From positions 1 through 49,816 of the forward strand of contig JADGPS010000013.1 in the NCBI GenBank assembly GCA_017882285.1: a DNA stretch of 49,816 nucleotides, written 5' to 3'. The number at the start of each line of letters is the position of its first letter. Positions within the stretch are counted from its first letter, which is position 1. This document shows, piece after piece, positions 23,698 through 34,600 of this stretch. The DNA comes from Paludibacter sp. (GTDB lineage: Bacteria; Bacteroidota; Bacteroidia; Bacteroidales; Paludibacteraceae). Under the pieces are notes generated by a model that was not told the DNA's origin, did not search any database, and worked only from the letters and a program-made list of their open reading frames with translations. A program made the translations under genes and the position numbers.

Positions 23698-24876
23698 ATG
23701 AAAAAACACAGCTTTTATCTTTCACTTGTCTTTTTGTTGATTTATCTGGTTTCATGTAAATCAAATCCTAAGAATTCCGAAAGCAGAGAATTATTTGTCC
23801 CCAATCCGCAAAATGTTGAAAAACAAGAAATCAAAACACTTGATATTGGTGCAAAAGCACCTGATTTCAATTTACCCGACATGAATGGGAAAATGGTAAG
23901 CTTAAGTGATTTTTCAGAAGCCAGAGTTTTGGTTGTTGTTTTTACCTGTGCCCATTGTCCAACCGCACAAGCTTATGAAGACCGGTTGATTCAATTTACT
24001 GCCGATTATAAAGATAAGAAAGTACAGGTCGTTGCAATTATGCCGAATAGTAGTCTGGCTTTATTGCCGGAAGAGTGTGGATATACCGATTACGATGATT
24101 CTTTTGCGAATATGAAGTTAAGAGCAAAAGATAAGCAGTATAATTTCCCGTTTTTATACGATGGAGATAACGAAGCCGTTTCATTAAAATATGGTCCATC
24201 GACTACGCCCCATGTTTTTGTTTTTGATGAAGAAAGAAAATTGCAATACAATGGTAATTTAGATCAGAACGAGAAACCCGGCACGGGAAATGCAGAGAAT
24301 TTAAGGGCAGCTACTGATGCACTGCTGGCGGGGAAAGCGGTTGTAAATCCTGTTACCAAGACTTTCGGATGTTCCATAAAATGGGCTTGGAAACAGGAAC
24401 TGGCAACTAAAGCAAGCAAAAACTGGAATGAAAATCCAGTAGAACTAAAGGATATTGATATTTCCGGAATAAAAAAACTTGTGAAAAAAGATTCGAAAAA
24501 ACTTCGTTTAATTAATGTTTGGGCTACCTGGTGCGGCCCCTGTGTTGTGGAATATCCAGATTTGGTTGAGCTACAAAGAATCTATGGAGGAAGGGACTTT
24601 GAATTTATTTCTATTTCGTCCGATAAAATGGAGAATAAGGAAAATGTATACAGTTTCCTGAAAAAATCACATTCAGCAATTCAAAATTATATTTATACCG
24701 AAGGAGATAATTATAAACTGATAGAAGCTATTGATCCTGAATGGAAGGGAGCTTTACCTTATACTCTTTTAATTGAACCTCAGGGAAAAATTGTATGGAA
24801 ACATCAGGGAGAAGTAGATATGATTGAACTTAAGAAAGCCATCGTTAATCATCCAATGATTGGCCGTTATTTTTAA
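23698..24876 (+). CDS. Lipoprotein with two thioredoxin folds (peroxiredoxin-like plus TlpA-like)
   Basis: A 392-aa lipoprotein. I chose the ATG at 23698, which gives a clean lipobox (LVSC, Cys20); the frame is open upstream to a TTG at 23575 without a plausible signal. The first domain (about 50-215) is AhpC/TSA-like with CAHC at 84-87 in a VVVFTCAHCPTAQAYEDR setting. The second (about 255-390) is a thioredoxin/TlpA fold with WATWCGPC, active-site Cys279 and Cys282. Both CxxC motifs are intact. Likely a periplasmic thiol oxidoreductase; substrate unknown. It precedes the ThuA gene by 45 bp, in a carbohydrate-related locus. Confidence 0.85.
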   Translation: MKKHSFYLSLVFLLIYLVSCKSNPKNSESRELFVPNPQNVEKQEIKTLDIGAKAPDFNLPDMNGKMVSLSDFSEARVLVVVFTCAHCPTAQAYEDRLIQFTADYKDKKVQVVAIMPNSSLALLPEECGYTDYDDSFANMKLRAKDKQYNFPFLYDGDNEAVSLKYGPSTTPHVFVFDEERKLQYNGNLDQNEKPGTGNAENLRAATDALLAGKAVVNPVTKTFGCSIKWAWKQELATKASKNWNENPVELKDIDISGIKKLVKKDSKKLRLINVWATWCGPCVVEYPDLVELQRIYGGRDFEFISISSDKMENKENVYSFLKKSHSAIQNYIYTEGDNYKLIEAIDPEWKGALPYTLLIEPQGKIVWKHQGEVDMIELKKAIVNHPMIGRYF

Positions 24877-24921
24877 TAGATCTTTATTAATTAAGATAGT
24901 GAAATTTTAAAAACCAGTATA

Positions 24922-25689
24922 ATGAAAAAATATTTATTGATTATTATTTCTGTTTTATCTAGTTTCGGAATGCTGACTGCCACAAAAACCTCGATGAATT
25001 TGTTGGTTTTTACCAAAACGGTAGGTTTTTATCATGTTGCCAAGCCCAATGCGATAAAAGCATTTTATGAAATGGCACATGAACAGAAATGGCAAATAAC
25101 TTTTACTGAAGATTCTACTTTCTTTTCGGATAAGGAATTGAAAAAGTATAATGTAGTGGTGTTTTTGCTTACTACCGGAAATAATTTGCTCAATGATATA
25201 GAGAAACTAGCTCTCGAAAAGTATGTCGAAGGTGGTGGCGGTTTTGTTGGTGTGCATACGGCCACAGATACTGAATATAAATGGCCCTGGTACGAAAAGT
25301 TGGTTGGGGCTCACTTTCTCGGTCATCCACCGGTTCATGAAGGGAAACTAATTATTGAAAACAAGCTTCATCCGGCTACTACATGTTTTGGAGTCGACAC
25401 GCTGACATGGAAAGATGAATTTTATAGCTTTGACAGAAACCCAAGGAAGAACAGAAATCTAAAAATTCTGGTTTCTATCGATGAAAAATCCTATAATATT
25501 GATGAAAACTTATGGTTTAAATCGGTAAATATCGTTATGGGCGATCATCCTTTGGTCTGGTGTCAGGAAATGGGTCGCGGACGAAGTTTTCAAACTGCCT
25601 TGGGTCATATTCCGGAAATGTACGATAACGAAATGTTTAGAAAACATCTTATCGGAGCTGTTCTTTGGGCTGCCCGAAAAGAAAGGTAA
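24922..25689 (+). CDS. ThuA-domain secreted protein
   Basis: A 255-aa protein with a signal peptide (MKKYLLIIISVLSSFGMLTA). The ThuA/glutamine-amidotransferase-like fold has NLLVFTKTVGFYHVAKPNA, VVFLLTTGNNLL, EKYVEGGGGFVGVHTATDT, WKDEFYSFDRNPRKN and the C-terminal TALGHIPEMYD. ThuA domains are linked to trehalose and other carbohydrate use, but catalytic activity is unproven. In Bacteroidota they sit in sugar-utilisation loci, and here a GH26 mannanase is 1.7 kb downstream in the same direction. Confidence 0.85.
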   Translation: MKKYLLIIISVLSSFGMLTATKTSMNLLVFTKTVGFYHVAKPNAIKAFYEMAHEQKWQITFTEDSTFFSDKELKKYNVVVFLLTTGNNLLNDIEKLALEKYVEGGGGFVGVHTATDTEYKWPWYEKLVGAHFLGHPPVHEGKLIIENKLHPATTCFGVDTLTWKDEFYSFDRNPRKNRNLKILVSIDEKSYNIDENLWFKSVNIVMGDHPLVWCQEMGRGRSFQTALGHIPEMYDNEMFRKHLIGAVLWAARKER

Positions 25690-25789
25690 AACAGCCTGTT
25701 TATAAATTATGATTTTATCCATCTTATAATAAGTCTGCAATTACTTTTTTTGAAAAATCATTCTAATCTAAAAATCTAAAAATACCCTT

Positions 25790-27313
25790 ATGACAAACAA
25801 AACACTTCAATTCATTTATTTATCATTCATCATACTCACTATGTTACAATCAAATCCTGTACAGGCACAATCGTCGGATAAACAATTCGGTATTTTTGAT
25901 GGTCATTCCGATATCGGAAAAGTAGAAATTCCCGGTTCAGTCAAATATAATGCGGATAAACAAACCTACACAATCGAAGGTTCAGGAACCAATATCTGGT
26001 TTGGAAGCGATGAATTTCAGTATGTCTGGAAAAAGATAAAAGGAGATTTTATTCTTACAGCTCAGGTCGAATTTATTGGAAAAGGAGTTGAAGCCCACCG
26101 TAAAATTGGTTGGATGGTTCGTCAATCGCTCGAACCGAATGCACCTCATATCAGTGCCATGATTCATGGAGATGGACTGACTTCATTGCAGTTTCGCCAA
26201 ACTGCCGGTGGAGATATGGAAGAAAAAAAGATGACCATTTCAGGCCCGGATATTGTCCAACTCGAGCGAAAAGGCAGTACTTATATTATGTCGGTAGCAC
26301 ATTGGGGCGAAACTTTTGTGTCGGAAGAAGTTTCCGATTCAACCATGAGCGATGAAGTGTATATCGGTTTATTTATCTGCTCACATAATCCCAAAGTTTC
26401 GGAGAAAGCCATCTTCAGTAATGTTCGTATAGTAGTTCCTGCAGGTCCGAATTTAATTCCCTATACCGACTATTTAGGCAGTCATCTCGAAACGATGGAT
26501 GTAGCAACGGGTATGCGCAAAATTATTTATCAGGTGCCGTATTCTATTCAGGCTCCCAACTGGACACCCGATGGAAAAACATTAATCTACAACAGCAAAG
26601 GTTTGCTTTATAATTTCGATCTGGCAACAGAAAAACCTACGGAGTTGAATACCGGTTTTGCAAATAACAATAACAACGATCATGTGTTATCTTTCGATGG
26701 AAAAATGATAGGAATCAGCCATCACAGTGCCGAAGATAATAATCAGTCCGGAGTCTATTATTTATCTGTACAAGGAGGAAAACCGATACGTGTTACAACT
26801 AAAAGTCCGTCCTATTTTCATGGTTGGTCGCCCGATAAGAAATTTATGATTTATACCGGTGGCCGCAACAATCAATTCAACATTTATAAGATACCGGTAA
26901 AAGGCGGTGAGGAAATTCAACTGACAAATGCCAAAGCGTTGGACGATGGTTCGGAATATACTCCCGATGGTAAATATATTTATTTCAATTCGTCCCGTAC
27001 CGGCAACATGCAAATCTGGCGGATGAAACCCGATGGAAACGATCAGGAACAAGTGACTTTCGACACCCTGAATAATTGGTTTCCGCATATATCTCCCGAT
27101 GGGAAATGGATTGTTTTCATTACTTTCAAAAACGATGTGAAACCGGATGATCATCCTTTTTACAAACAGGTTTACCTGCGCATGATGCCTGTCGGTGGCG
27201 GCGAAACAAAAGTCATCGCTTATTTGTATGGCGGTCAGGGAACCATCAATGTACCATCGTGGTCGCCCGATAGTAAAAAGATAGCCTTTGTAAGTAACAG
27301 TGATTTTAAATAA
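25790..27313 (+). CDS. Secreted TolB-like beta-propeller protein with N-terminal lectin-like domain
   Basis: A 507-aa exported protein (signal peptide ending near VQAQ). The first 210 residues are beta-rich and resemble DUF1349/concanavalin-type domains (FWFGSDEFQYVWKKI, VGWMVRQSLEP-like segments). From about 225 a TolB-type propeller follows, with repeated blades such as APNWTPDGKTLIY, FHGWSPDKKFMIYTG, GSEYTPDGKYIYFNS, FPHISPDGKWIVFI and VPSWSPDSKKIAFVS. It is often annotated as TolB or TolR-like, but no Tol-Pal genes are here. A carbohydrate-binding role is an inference from the neighbours (ThuA, GH26). Confidence 0.82.
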   Translation: MTNKTLQFIYLSFIILTMLQSNPVQAQSSDKQFGIFDGHSDIGKVEIPGSVKYNADKQTYTIEGSGTNIWFGSDEFQYVWKKIKGDFILTAQVEFIGKGVEAHRKIGWMVRQSLEPNAPHISAMIHGDGLTSLQFRQTAGGDMEEKKMTISGPDIVQLERKGSTYIMSVAHWGETFVSEEVSDSTMSDEVYIGLFICSHNPKVSEKAIFSNVRIVVPAGPNLIPYTDYLGSHLETMDVATGMRKIIYQVPYSIQAPNWTPDGKTLIYNSKGLLYNFDLATEKPTELNTGFANNNNNDHVLSFDGKMIGISHHSAEDNNQSGVYYLSVQGGKPIRVTTKSPSYFHGWSPDKKFMIYTGGRNNQFNIYKIPVKGGEEIQLTNAKALDDGSEYTPDGKYIYFNSSRTGNMQIWRMKPDGNDQEQVTFDTLNNWFPHISPDGKWIVFITFKNDVKPDDHPFYKQVYLRMMPVGGGETKVIAYLYGGQGTINVPSWSPDSKKIAFVSNSDFK

Positions 27314-27392
27314 TTTCTTTCTTTTACTCAATATCAGTTATTACACACAAATATTTTTTTAATCAAACAAAGCCCGGTTACAAATTCAATTT

Positions 27393-29030
27393 ATGAGAAC
27401 CAAATTAATGCTTTTGGTTAGTCTGATATTCTGTTTAATTCATGCCCAAACGCCTGATGCCACTGCCGAAGCGGAAAATGGTGTACGTTCCGGAGGCGTA
27501 ACCATAGCTTCTTCTATCGCCGGTTATTCGGGAACAGGCTATGTAACCAACTTCCAGAATTCGTCCGATAAGATTACGGTAAGTATGACGGTTGCCAATA
27601 AGGGTTTTTATAAATTGATGATCCGTTATTATTCCGAAAATAAAGAGCAGGATTTGTTTGTCAACGGCAATGGTCCTTCGAAAGTTGTATTTTCTGCCAC
27701 CTCTGTTTTTACTGAAGTTGATGCCGGAAAATATCTCCTCAATGCCGGAACCAATACTTTTACCATTCAAAGTAACTGGGGCTGGATACAGATTGATAAA
27801 TTCTCGCTTTATGCAACAACAAAAAATAGCTATAATATAACGCCAAACCTGATAAACCCGAATGCTACTACCGCCACCAAAGCACTTTATGCCTTTTTGG
27901 TTTCAAATTTTAATGTGAAGATTATTTCCGGACAAACAGATGATTGGTACGACAAAATAAAACCCATAGCCGGAAAAACATCCATGCTGCGCGCCTTCGA
28001 TTTTCAGCATTATACACAGGGTTATTCCTACTTATGGGACAACAGCATTCGCGGTTTTAAATTTGGAGCTGAAGATAACGGACAGACCCAGAAAGCCATC
28101 GACTGGTACAATCAAAGCGGCAAGAAAGGTATCGTCAATTTTCAGTGGCACTGGCATTCACCGACGGGTGGAACGGTAGGAACCAATACTTTTTATACCA
28201 ACAGCACTACCTTTGATGTAACCAAAGCAGTGACGAGCGGTACGACCGAAAATACAAAAATTTTACAGGATATTGATGCTATTGCTTTTCAATTGAAACG
28301 TTTGCAAACAGCGGATGTGCCGGTATTGTGGCGGCCGCTGCACGAAGCAGGTGGTACCTGGTTCTGGTGGGGCGCCAAAGGTCCGGTTGCCTGTAAACAA
28401 CTGTACCAGATACTATACGACCGTATGACAAATTACCACGGTCTGAATAATTTGATCTGGGTTTGGTCGACTCCCGAAACAGACTGGTATCCCGGAAATG
28501 CAGCCGTGGATATAGTCGGGAACGATTCTTATCCCGGTGAGTATAATTACGATCCGCAAAAAAGTGCTTTCGACCGTTTGTATCAACTCATCGGCGGAAC
28601 CAAACTGATTGCCATGAGTGAAAACGGACCCATTCCCAATCCGGACGATTGCCTGACCTACGATGCGCCCTGGGCTTACTTTATGTCGTGGAGCGACCTG
28701 GTTACGGTACAAAACAGCAATCAGCATATAATAGATGTATTCAATAATGCATTGGTGTTGACACTCGAAAGTCCTACCGATGTAAATGAACTATCAGCCG
28801 ACCCGAATGCAGCTTATAAAGTGTTTCCTAATATCGTCAGGGACATTATTAATATTGAAGGTAAATCTTATTCCCGAGTAGAACTGATTAATTCGAAAGG
28901 TCTACTTGTATTTTCTTCAAAGAATTCATCCAGCAAAATTAATATTCAAAATACACCAAATGGAATGTATCTCCTGAAAATTTATAATAACGATCAAAGC
29001 TATCAACAAAAGTTGATTGTCAGTAAATAG
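27393..29030 (+). CDS. Secreted GH26 beta-mannanase with CBM35-like module and T9SS sorting tail
   Basis: A 545-aa secreted glycoside hydrolase. A signal peptide is followed by a CBM6/35-like beta-sandwich (about 20-140, TAEAENGVRSGG...WGWIQIDKFSLY). The GH26 catalytic barrel covers about 155-440, with acid/base Glu318 in PLHEAGGTWFWWG and nucleophile Glu410 in AMSENGPIPNP. A C-terminal Por secretion tail (about 475-545, KVFPNIVRDIINIEG ... GMYLLKIYN) directs export by the type IX system and shows that this organism has one. GH26 enzymes usually cut beta-1,4-mannans; xylan or lichenan specificity is possible. Confidence 0.92.
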   Translation: MRTKLMLLVSLIFCLIHAQTPDATAEAENGVRSGGVTIASSIAGYSGTGYVTNFQNSSDKITVSMTVANKGFYKLMIRYYSENKEQDLFVNGNGPSKVVFSATSVFTEVDAGKYLLNAGTNTFTIQSNWGWIQIDKFSLYATTKNSYNITPNLINPNATTATKALYAFLVSNFNVKIISGQTDDWYDKIKPIAGKTSMLRAFDFQHYTQGYSYLWDNSIRGFKFGAEDNGQTQKAIDWYNQSGKKGIVNFQWHWHSPTGGTVGTNTFYTNSTTFDVTKAVTSGTTENTKILQDIDAIAFQLKRLQTADVPVLWRPLHEAGGTWFWWGAKGPVACKQLYQILYDRMTNYHGLNNLIWVWSTPETDWYPGNAAVDIVGNDSYPGEYNYDPQKSAFDRLYQLIGGTKLIAMSENGPIPNPDDCLTYDAPWAYFMSWSDLVTVQNSNQHIIDVFNNALVLTLESPTDVNELSADPNAAYKVFPNIVRDIINIEGKSYSRVELINSKGLLVFSSKNSSSKINIQNTPNGMYLLKIYNNDQSYQQKLIVSK

Positions 29031-29120
29031 AACTTATATCGGTATGATTTGGATTTCGTATAAATACAGATCAATAACTTTCAGCAAAACCTGAAACAAC
29101 AGTTACAAAGATTTGATATT

Positions 29121-31016
29121 ATGATCAGTTACCTTCAAGTAGAAAACCTCACCAAATCGTTTGGCGATAATCTGCTTTTCGAAAATATATCGTTCGGCAT
29201 TGCCGACAACCAACGCGTTGCACTCATTGCTAAAAACGGAACAGGAAAAACCACTTTACTCAATATTATTGCCGGAAATGAAGATTATCAGGGCGGAACC
29301 ATTTCGTTTCAGCGCGATTTACGGATTGGTTACCTGGATCAGGACCCTGATTTTCCAAAAGAATTGTCGGTAATTGATGCTTGTCTGCGTTCGGATAATG
29401 AAGCCGTGCGAACTATTGCCGCCTACGAACATTGCATGATGTCCGAAAATCACTTTGGATTGGATGAAATTTTGTCGCAAATGGATTTGCACAAAGCGTG
29501 GGATTATGAAACACGCATCAAACAAATTCTCGGCAAACTGAAAATCACGAATTTTGAACAATTGATCGGAGAACTTTCGGGCGGACAATTGAAACGCGTT
29601 GCGCTGGCCAATGTGCTAATTGCCGAACCGGATTTATTGATTTTGGATGAACCAACCAACCACCTCGACCTGGAAATGGTGGAATGGCTCGAAGATTTCC
29701 TTAAACGCTCCACCATGGCACTCCTAATGGTAACGCACGACCGTTATTTCCTCGACCGGGTTTGTACCAATATCATGGAAATTGACCATCAAGGCTTGTT
29801 TCAATATAACGGTAATTACTCCTATTATTTAGAAAAAAGGCAGGAACGTATCGAAAACTGGAACTCTGAAAGTGAACGAACTGTCAATCTATACAAAAAA
29901 GAATTGGAATGGATGCGCCGCCAACCACAGGCACGCGCGCACAAAGCTAAATCGCGGCAGGAAAGTTTTTACGAAATTGAAGAACGTGCCAAACAACGCC
30001 GCAACAACAATAAAGTACAGCTTGATGTGAAAGCCAGTTACCTTGGTTCAAAAATCTTTGAAGCAAAATACATTTGCAAAGCCTACGGCGACCTGAAAAT
30101 TCTGGACAATTTCTACTACAACTTTGCCCGCTACGAAAAGATGGGAATTGTTGGTAAAAACGGAACGGGCAAATCCACTTTTTTGAAAATGCTTTTGGGT
30201 GAAGTGAAACCCGACAGCGGAAGTTTTGATATTGGAGAAACAGTGGTGTTTGGCTATTACAGTCAGGACGGACTGGCGTTTGATGAGCAAATGAAAGTGA
30301 TTGACGTGGTGCAGGACATTGCCGAAGAAGTAAACTTGGGCAAGGGCAAAAAAATGACGGCTTCGCAGTTTTTGCAACATTTCCTGTTCACACCCGAAAC
30401 ACAATACAATTACGTTTATAAACTGAGCGGTGGCGAGAAAAGGCGCTTGCATCTCTGCACCGTTTTGATGAAAAATCCGAACTTTCTGGTACTTGATGAG
30501 CCGACCAACGATTTGGATATTGTAACTTTGAATATATTGGAAGAATACCTTCAATCCTTTAAAGGTTGCGTGATAGTGATCAGCCACGACCGCTATTTTA
30601 TGGACAAAGTGGTGGATCACCTAATGGTTTTCAAAGGGAATGCCGAATTGAAAGACTTTCCCGGAAACTACACCGACTACCGCGAGTGGAACGAATTGAT
30701 GGAAGAACAAGAACGAGAAGAAAAATACAAAGAGGCAAAGGCAAAGGCAAAGAATCAGGACAACAGACAACAGGCGATGGACAACGGACAACAAAAAATC
30801 GAACGTCGAAAACTGACTTTTAAAGAAAAACAAGAATTTGAAGCATTGGAAAAAGAAATTTCCGAACTTGAAACTGAAAAAGAAGAAATTGAAACGCAAT
30901 TATCTTCAGGCAATTTGAATAGTGATGAAATAATAATGGCTTCCCAACGTCATGCCGAACTCAACGATTTAATAGAGGAAAAAACTATGCGGTGGTTGGA
31001 GTTGAGTGAGATTTGA
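29121..31016 (+). CDS. ABC-F family ATPase (Uup/EttA-like)
   Basis: A 631-aa soluble twin-ABC protein. The first cassette has AKNGTGKTT, LSGGQLKRV and LILDEPTNHLD; the second has GKNGTGKST, LSGGEKRRL and LVLDEPTNDLD. The ABC-F inter-domain linker (KKELEWMRRQPQARAHKAKSRQ) lies between. There are no membrane segments. A C-terminal coiled coil (about 560-630) matches Uup. ABC-F proteins act on ribosomes or DNA repair structures. Odd feature: the linker before the coiled coil is built from KAKAKAKNQDNRQQAMDNGQ, encoded by CAACAGACAAC-type simple-repeat DNA (30757-30795). Confidence 0.92.
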   Translation: MISYLQVENLTKSFGDNLLFENISFGIADNQRVALIAKNGTGKTTLLNIIAGNEDYQGGTISFQRDLRIGYLDQDPDFPKELSVIDACLRSDNEAVRTIAAYEHCMMSENHFGLDEILSQMDLHKAWDYETRIKQILGKLKITNFEQLIGELSGGQLKRVALANVLIAEPDLLILDEPTNHLDLEMVEWLEDFLKRSTMALLMVTHDRYFLDRVCTNIMEIDHQGLFQYNGNYSYYLEKRQERIENWNSESERTVNLYKKELEWMRRQPQARAHKAKSRQESFYEIEERAKQRRNNNKVQLDVKASYLGSKIFEAKYICKAYGDLKILDNFYYNFARYEKMGIVGKNGTGKSTFLKMLLGEVKPDSGSFDIGETVVFGYYSQDGLAFDEQMKVIDVVQDIAEEVNLGKGKKMTASQFLQHFLFTPETQYNYVYKLSGGEKRRLHLCTVLMKNPNFLVLDEPTNDLDIVTLNILEEYLQSFKGCVIVISHDRYFMDKVVDHLMVFKGNAELKDFPGNYTDYREWNELMEEQEREEKYKEAKAKAKNQDNRQQAMDNGQQKIERRKLTFKEKQEFEALEKEISELETEKEEIETQLSSGNLNSDEIIMASQRHAELNDLIEEKTMRWLELSEI

Positions 31017-31046
31017 AAAAAAATCACATCTATAAGTTTAGGAATT

Positions 31047-31078
31047 ATTTCATAAACCCTAAATTGGGTTTATGAAAT
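31047..31078. terminator. Bidirectional terminator between the ABC-F gene and trxA
   Basis: A perfect 13-bp stem ATTTCATAAACCC / GGGTTTATGAAAT with a 6-nt loop, placed between two converging genes. Confidence 0.8.
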
Positions 31079-31123
31079 ATCCTGTCATTACTATTTCGGA
31101 GAATTGATTTTTTGGTGAATTTT

Positions 31124-31438
31124 CTACAACAATGCTTCAACTTTGGCAGCCAAAACCGATTTTTGTGTTGCACCAATTTGTTTGTCAATCAACTGACCAT
31201 TTTTGAAAAATAAAATGGTAGGAATGTTGCGAATGCCATATTCATTGGGTGTTACATCGTTTTCATCCACATTCATTTTACCGATAACGACTTTGCCATC
31301 GTATTCTTTTGCCAATTCTTCTACTACTGGACTAACCATGCGGCATGGACCGCACCATTCTGCCCAAAAATCAATTACAACGGGTTTTCCGCCATTAATA
31401 ATTTCTTTGATGTTTCCATCGTTTAATTCTAACGCCAT
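31124..31438 (-). CDS. trxA: Thioredoxin
   Basis: A 104-aa cytosolic thioredoxin with active site WAEWCGPCRM, cis-Pro in RNIPTILFF and the usual length. It reduces protein disulfides together with thioredoxin reductase (not in this window). It lies 169 bp downstream of dnaE in the same direction, a common order in Bacteroidales. Confidence 0.97.
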   Translation of the reverse strand: MALELNDGNIKEIINGGKPVVIDFWAEWCGPCRMVSPVVEELAKEYDGKVVIGKMNVDENDVTPNEYGIRNIPTILFFKNGQLIDKQIGATQKSVLAAKVEALL

Positions 31439-31607
31439 AATATTTATAATTAATAATTTAAATTCATAATTGTCTGATAATCTGAAAAAAAATCAAATAA
31501 ATTCCGGTTATGAGTTTGTCTAACTTGTGACTGTAAAACAGCTATAAGCTGAAATAGTTTTTTTTAAAATAAAATATACATATAGAAAATTTCTATTTCA
31601 TTCAAAA

Positions 31608-34600
31608 TTAATGAACCTGAAAATCAATAATTCCGTCTTTTTGAGCGCGTTTCAATACATGATAAACTTTTGTATTGATATGAATCCGGTGTTGTCGGGA
31701 AAACAAAACGATTTTGTTTGGTGAAAATTCATCAACAACGTGAATATAAAGATTTACATTCCCTTTATTTTTCATTACTATTTCTGATAATTCAACTGCA
31801 AAATCTTCGGTGAGTTGTTGTAACGGAATTGTAAGAGTCAAGGTACTGATTAGTTTATCCTTAACATCCGAGAAAACTTCAATTTTCTGAATTTTCAGTT
31901 CCAGTTCATTTGGTATGTTTGGATCTTTCGGTTTATTATATTTATAATCTGCTCCCTTTTCCTGCACGACCGCATGAATATATAAATACAAATCCTTAAT
32001 CATGTATTTCCCAAATTCCACATAATTTTTCCCAAATAAAGCAAATTCATACGCACCCACGTAATCTTCGAGCGTAAAAATGCCGTAAGGATTTCCGGCT
32101 TTCGAAGTTCCATTACGGAAATTAGTAACCATCCCTCCTATTTTCAGTACTTTACCCTGAAGCAAATTCAAATCTTTCAAATCAACGGTTGTCGTGTTGC
32201 AAATATGATTGATCTCAAATTCATATTCGTCAAGGGGATGAGCCGAAAGATACATTCCAATCAAATCGCGTTCTTTATTCAGTCGTTCCAATGGCGACCA
32301 TTCGGATGCATACAAAATTTCGGGCTTAGCAATATCGACCGCATCCAATCCTCCAAAAAGAGTGTTTTTACTCATAGACATGTCGGTCTGATATTTGTTG
32401 CCATACCGTAGAATGGTTTCCAAAATCTGTTCACCTTTGCTGTTTTCGATAAAAAGTTGCTCGCGACGCACATCTTTGAAGCTATCAAAAGCGCCTGACA
32501 AAGCCAAACTTTCCATAGCTCGTTTGTTGCAGGCAGTTAGGTTTACGCGTTCCACCAAATCGAACATACTTTTGTATTTTCCATTGGCTTTACGTTCTTC
32601 CACAATGGCTTCAACTGCACCTTCGCCAACACCTTTTACACCACCCAGTCCGAAGCGGATATTTCCATCAGCATTAACAGTAAATGTCAAATCGCTTTCG
32701 TTCACATCCGGTCCGAGTACTTTCATGCCGAGATTTTTACATTCGTCCATGAATTTACCCACTTCGACAATGTCATCTTTGTTGCGCGTTAAGTTGGCAG
32801 CCATAAACTCTGCCGGATAATGCGCTTTCAGGTAAGCCGTTTGGTAGGCAATCCACGAATAACAGGTGGCGTGTGATTTATTAAAAGCGTATTCGGCAAA
32901 TTTTTCCCAGTCGCTCCAGATTTGTTCTAATTTTTCGTTTGGTCCAAATCCGTTTTTCTCACAGCCTTCAATGAATTTTATTTTCAACGGCGCCATTTTG
33001 TCTTTGAGTTTCTTCCCCATAGCCTTGCGCAGCTCATCGGACTGACCGCGTGTAAAGCCTGCCAGTATACGACTTAAAATCATCACCTGTTCTTGATATA
33101 CGGTAATTCCGTGGGTTTCTTTTAGGATTTTTTCCATTTCCGGAAATGGATATTCAATTTTTTCTCGACCGTGCTTGCGGTTGATAAATTGGGGAATATA
33201 TTGTATCGGACCCGGACGGTACAAGGCATTCATCGCAATTAAATCCTCAAACTGAGTTGGTTTGAGATTTATTAAATGTTTTTGCATTCCGGCAGATTCA
33301 AACTGGAATGTGCCAACTGTCAATCCTTTGCTAAAAAGTTGATAGGTTTTCTTATCATCAATAGGAATAACATCAATATCTAAATCGATTCCTTTCGTTT
33401 TTTTGATATTGGACAATGCTTCTTTTATAATGGACAAGGTTTTCAGCCCCAAAAAGTCCATTTTAATCAACCCTATTTCTTCAATTACCTTTCCCTCGTA
33501 TTGCGTAACCAACATTTCCTCGTTGGTTTCTTTGTCAACAGCCGTACTAAGCGGAACTAAATTGGTCAAATCGTCGGCTCCGATAATCACACCGCAGGCA
33601 TGAACTCCTGTTTGTCGAACGGTTCCCTCCAACATTTCTGCATAGCGCAGCGTACTGGAGAGGTTTTGATCGGAGGAATTACGTGCAGTTTGCAACTCAG
33701 GAATGTATTTTATGCAATTGGCAATTGTAATTTCCGGTACTATTCCGTCAGCTCCCGGAGGGAATTTATCCGGAATAAGCTTTGTCAATCGTTCAGCTTC
33801 AGCAAGCGGCAATCTTTGAACTCGTGCCACATCTTTTATGGACGATTTTGTAGCCATAGTGCCGTAAGTAATAATATGCGCCACACGTTCTTTGCCGTAT
33901 TTTTCGGTTACCCAACGCAATACCTGTCCACGTCCATCATCATCAAAATCAATATCAATATCGGGCATGGAAATACGCTCAGGATTGAGAAAACGTTCGA
34001 ACAGCAAATCGTATTTTAACGGGTCAATATCAGTAATTCGCAAACAATACGCTACCACCGAACCGGCAGCCGATCCACGTCCCGGACCAACCGAAACTTT
34101 CATGTCACGTGCAGCGTTGATAAAATCCTGCACAATCAAGAAATAACCCGGAAAACCCATGGTTTTCATCACGTGCAACTCAAAATCGATGCGTTCCATG
34201 GTTTCGGCATCGATATTCTCGCCATAACGATGTTTTGCTCCTTCGAGTGTGAGTTTACCTAAGTAATCGGCTTCCAGTTTTACGCGAACTGCTCTTTCGT
34301 AGCCACCTACGTCTTTAATTCCCGTTTCACCAAATTCTGCTAACAGCATTTCGTTGGTAAACGTACTACGGTATTTTTCTTCCGTTCCAAAATCTTCCGG
34401 AATTGGGAACATGGGCATCATAGCTGTGGAATCGATGTCGTAAAATTCTACTTTTTCGGCAATTTCCAAGGTGTTTTCGAGTGCATCGGGTATATCGGCA
34501 AAAATTTGAAGCATTTGCTCGGGCGTTTTGAGCCATTCCTGTTTGGTATATCGCATTCGGTTCGGATCGTCCAGATCCTTGCCGGTGCTTAGGCATATCA

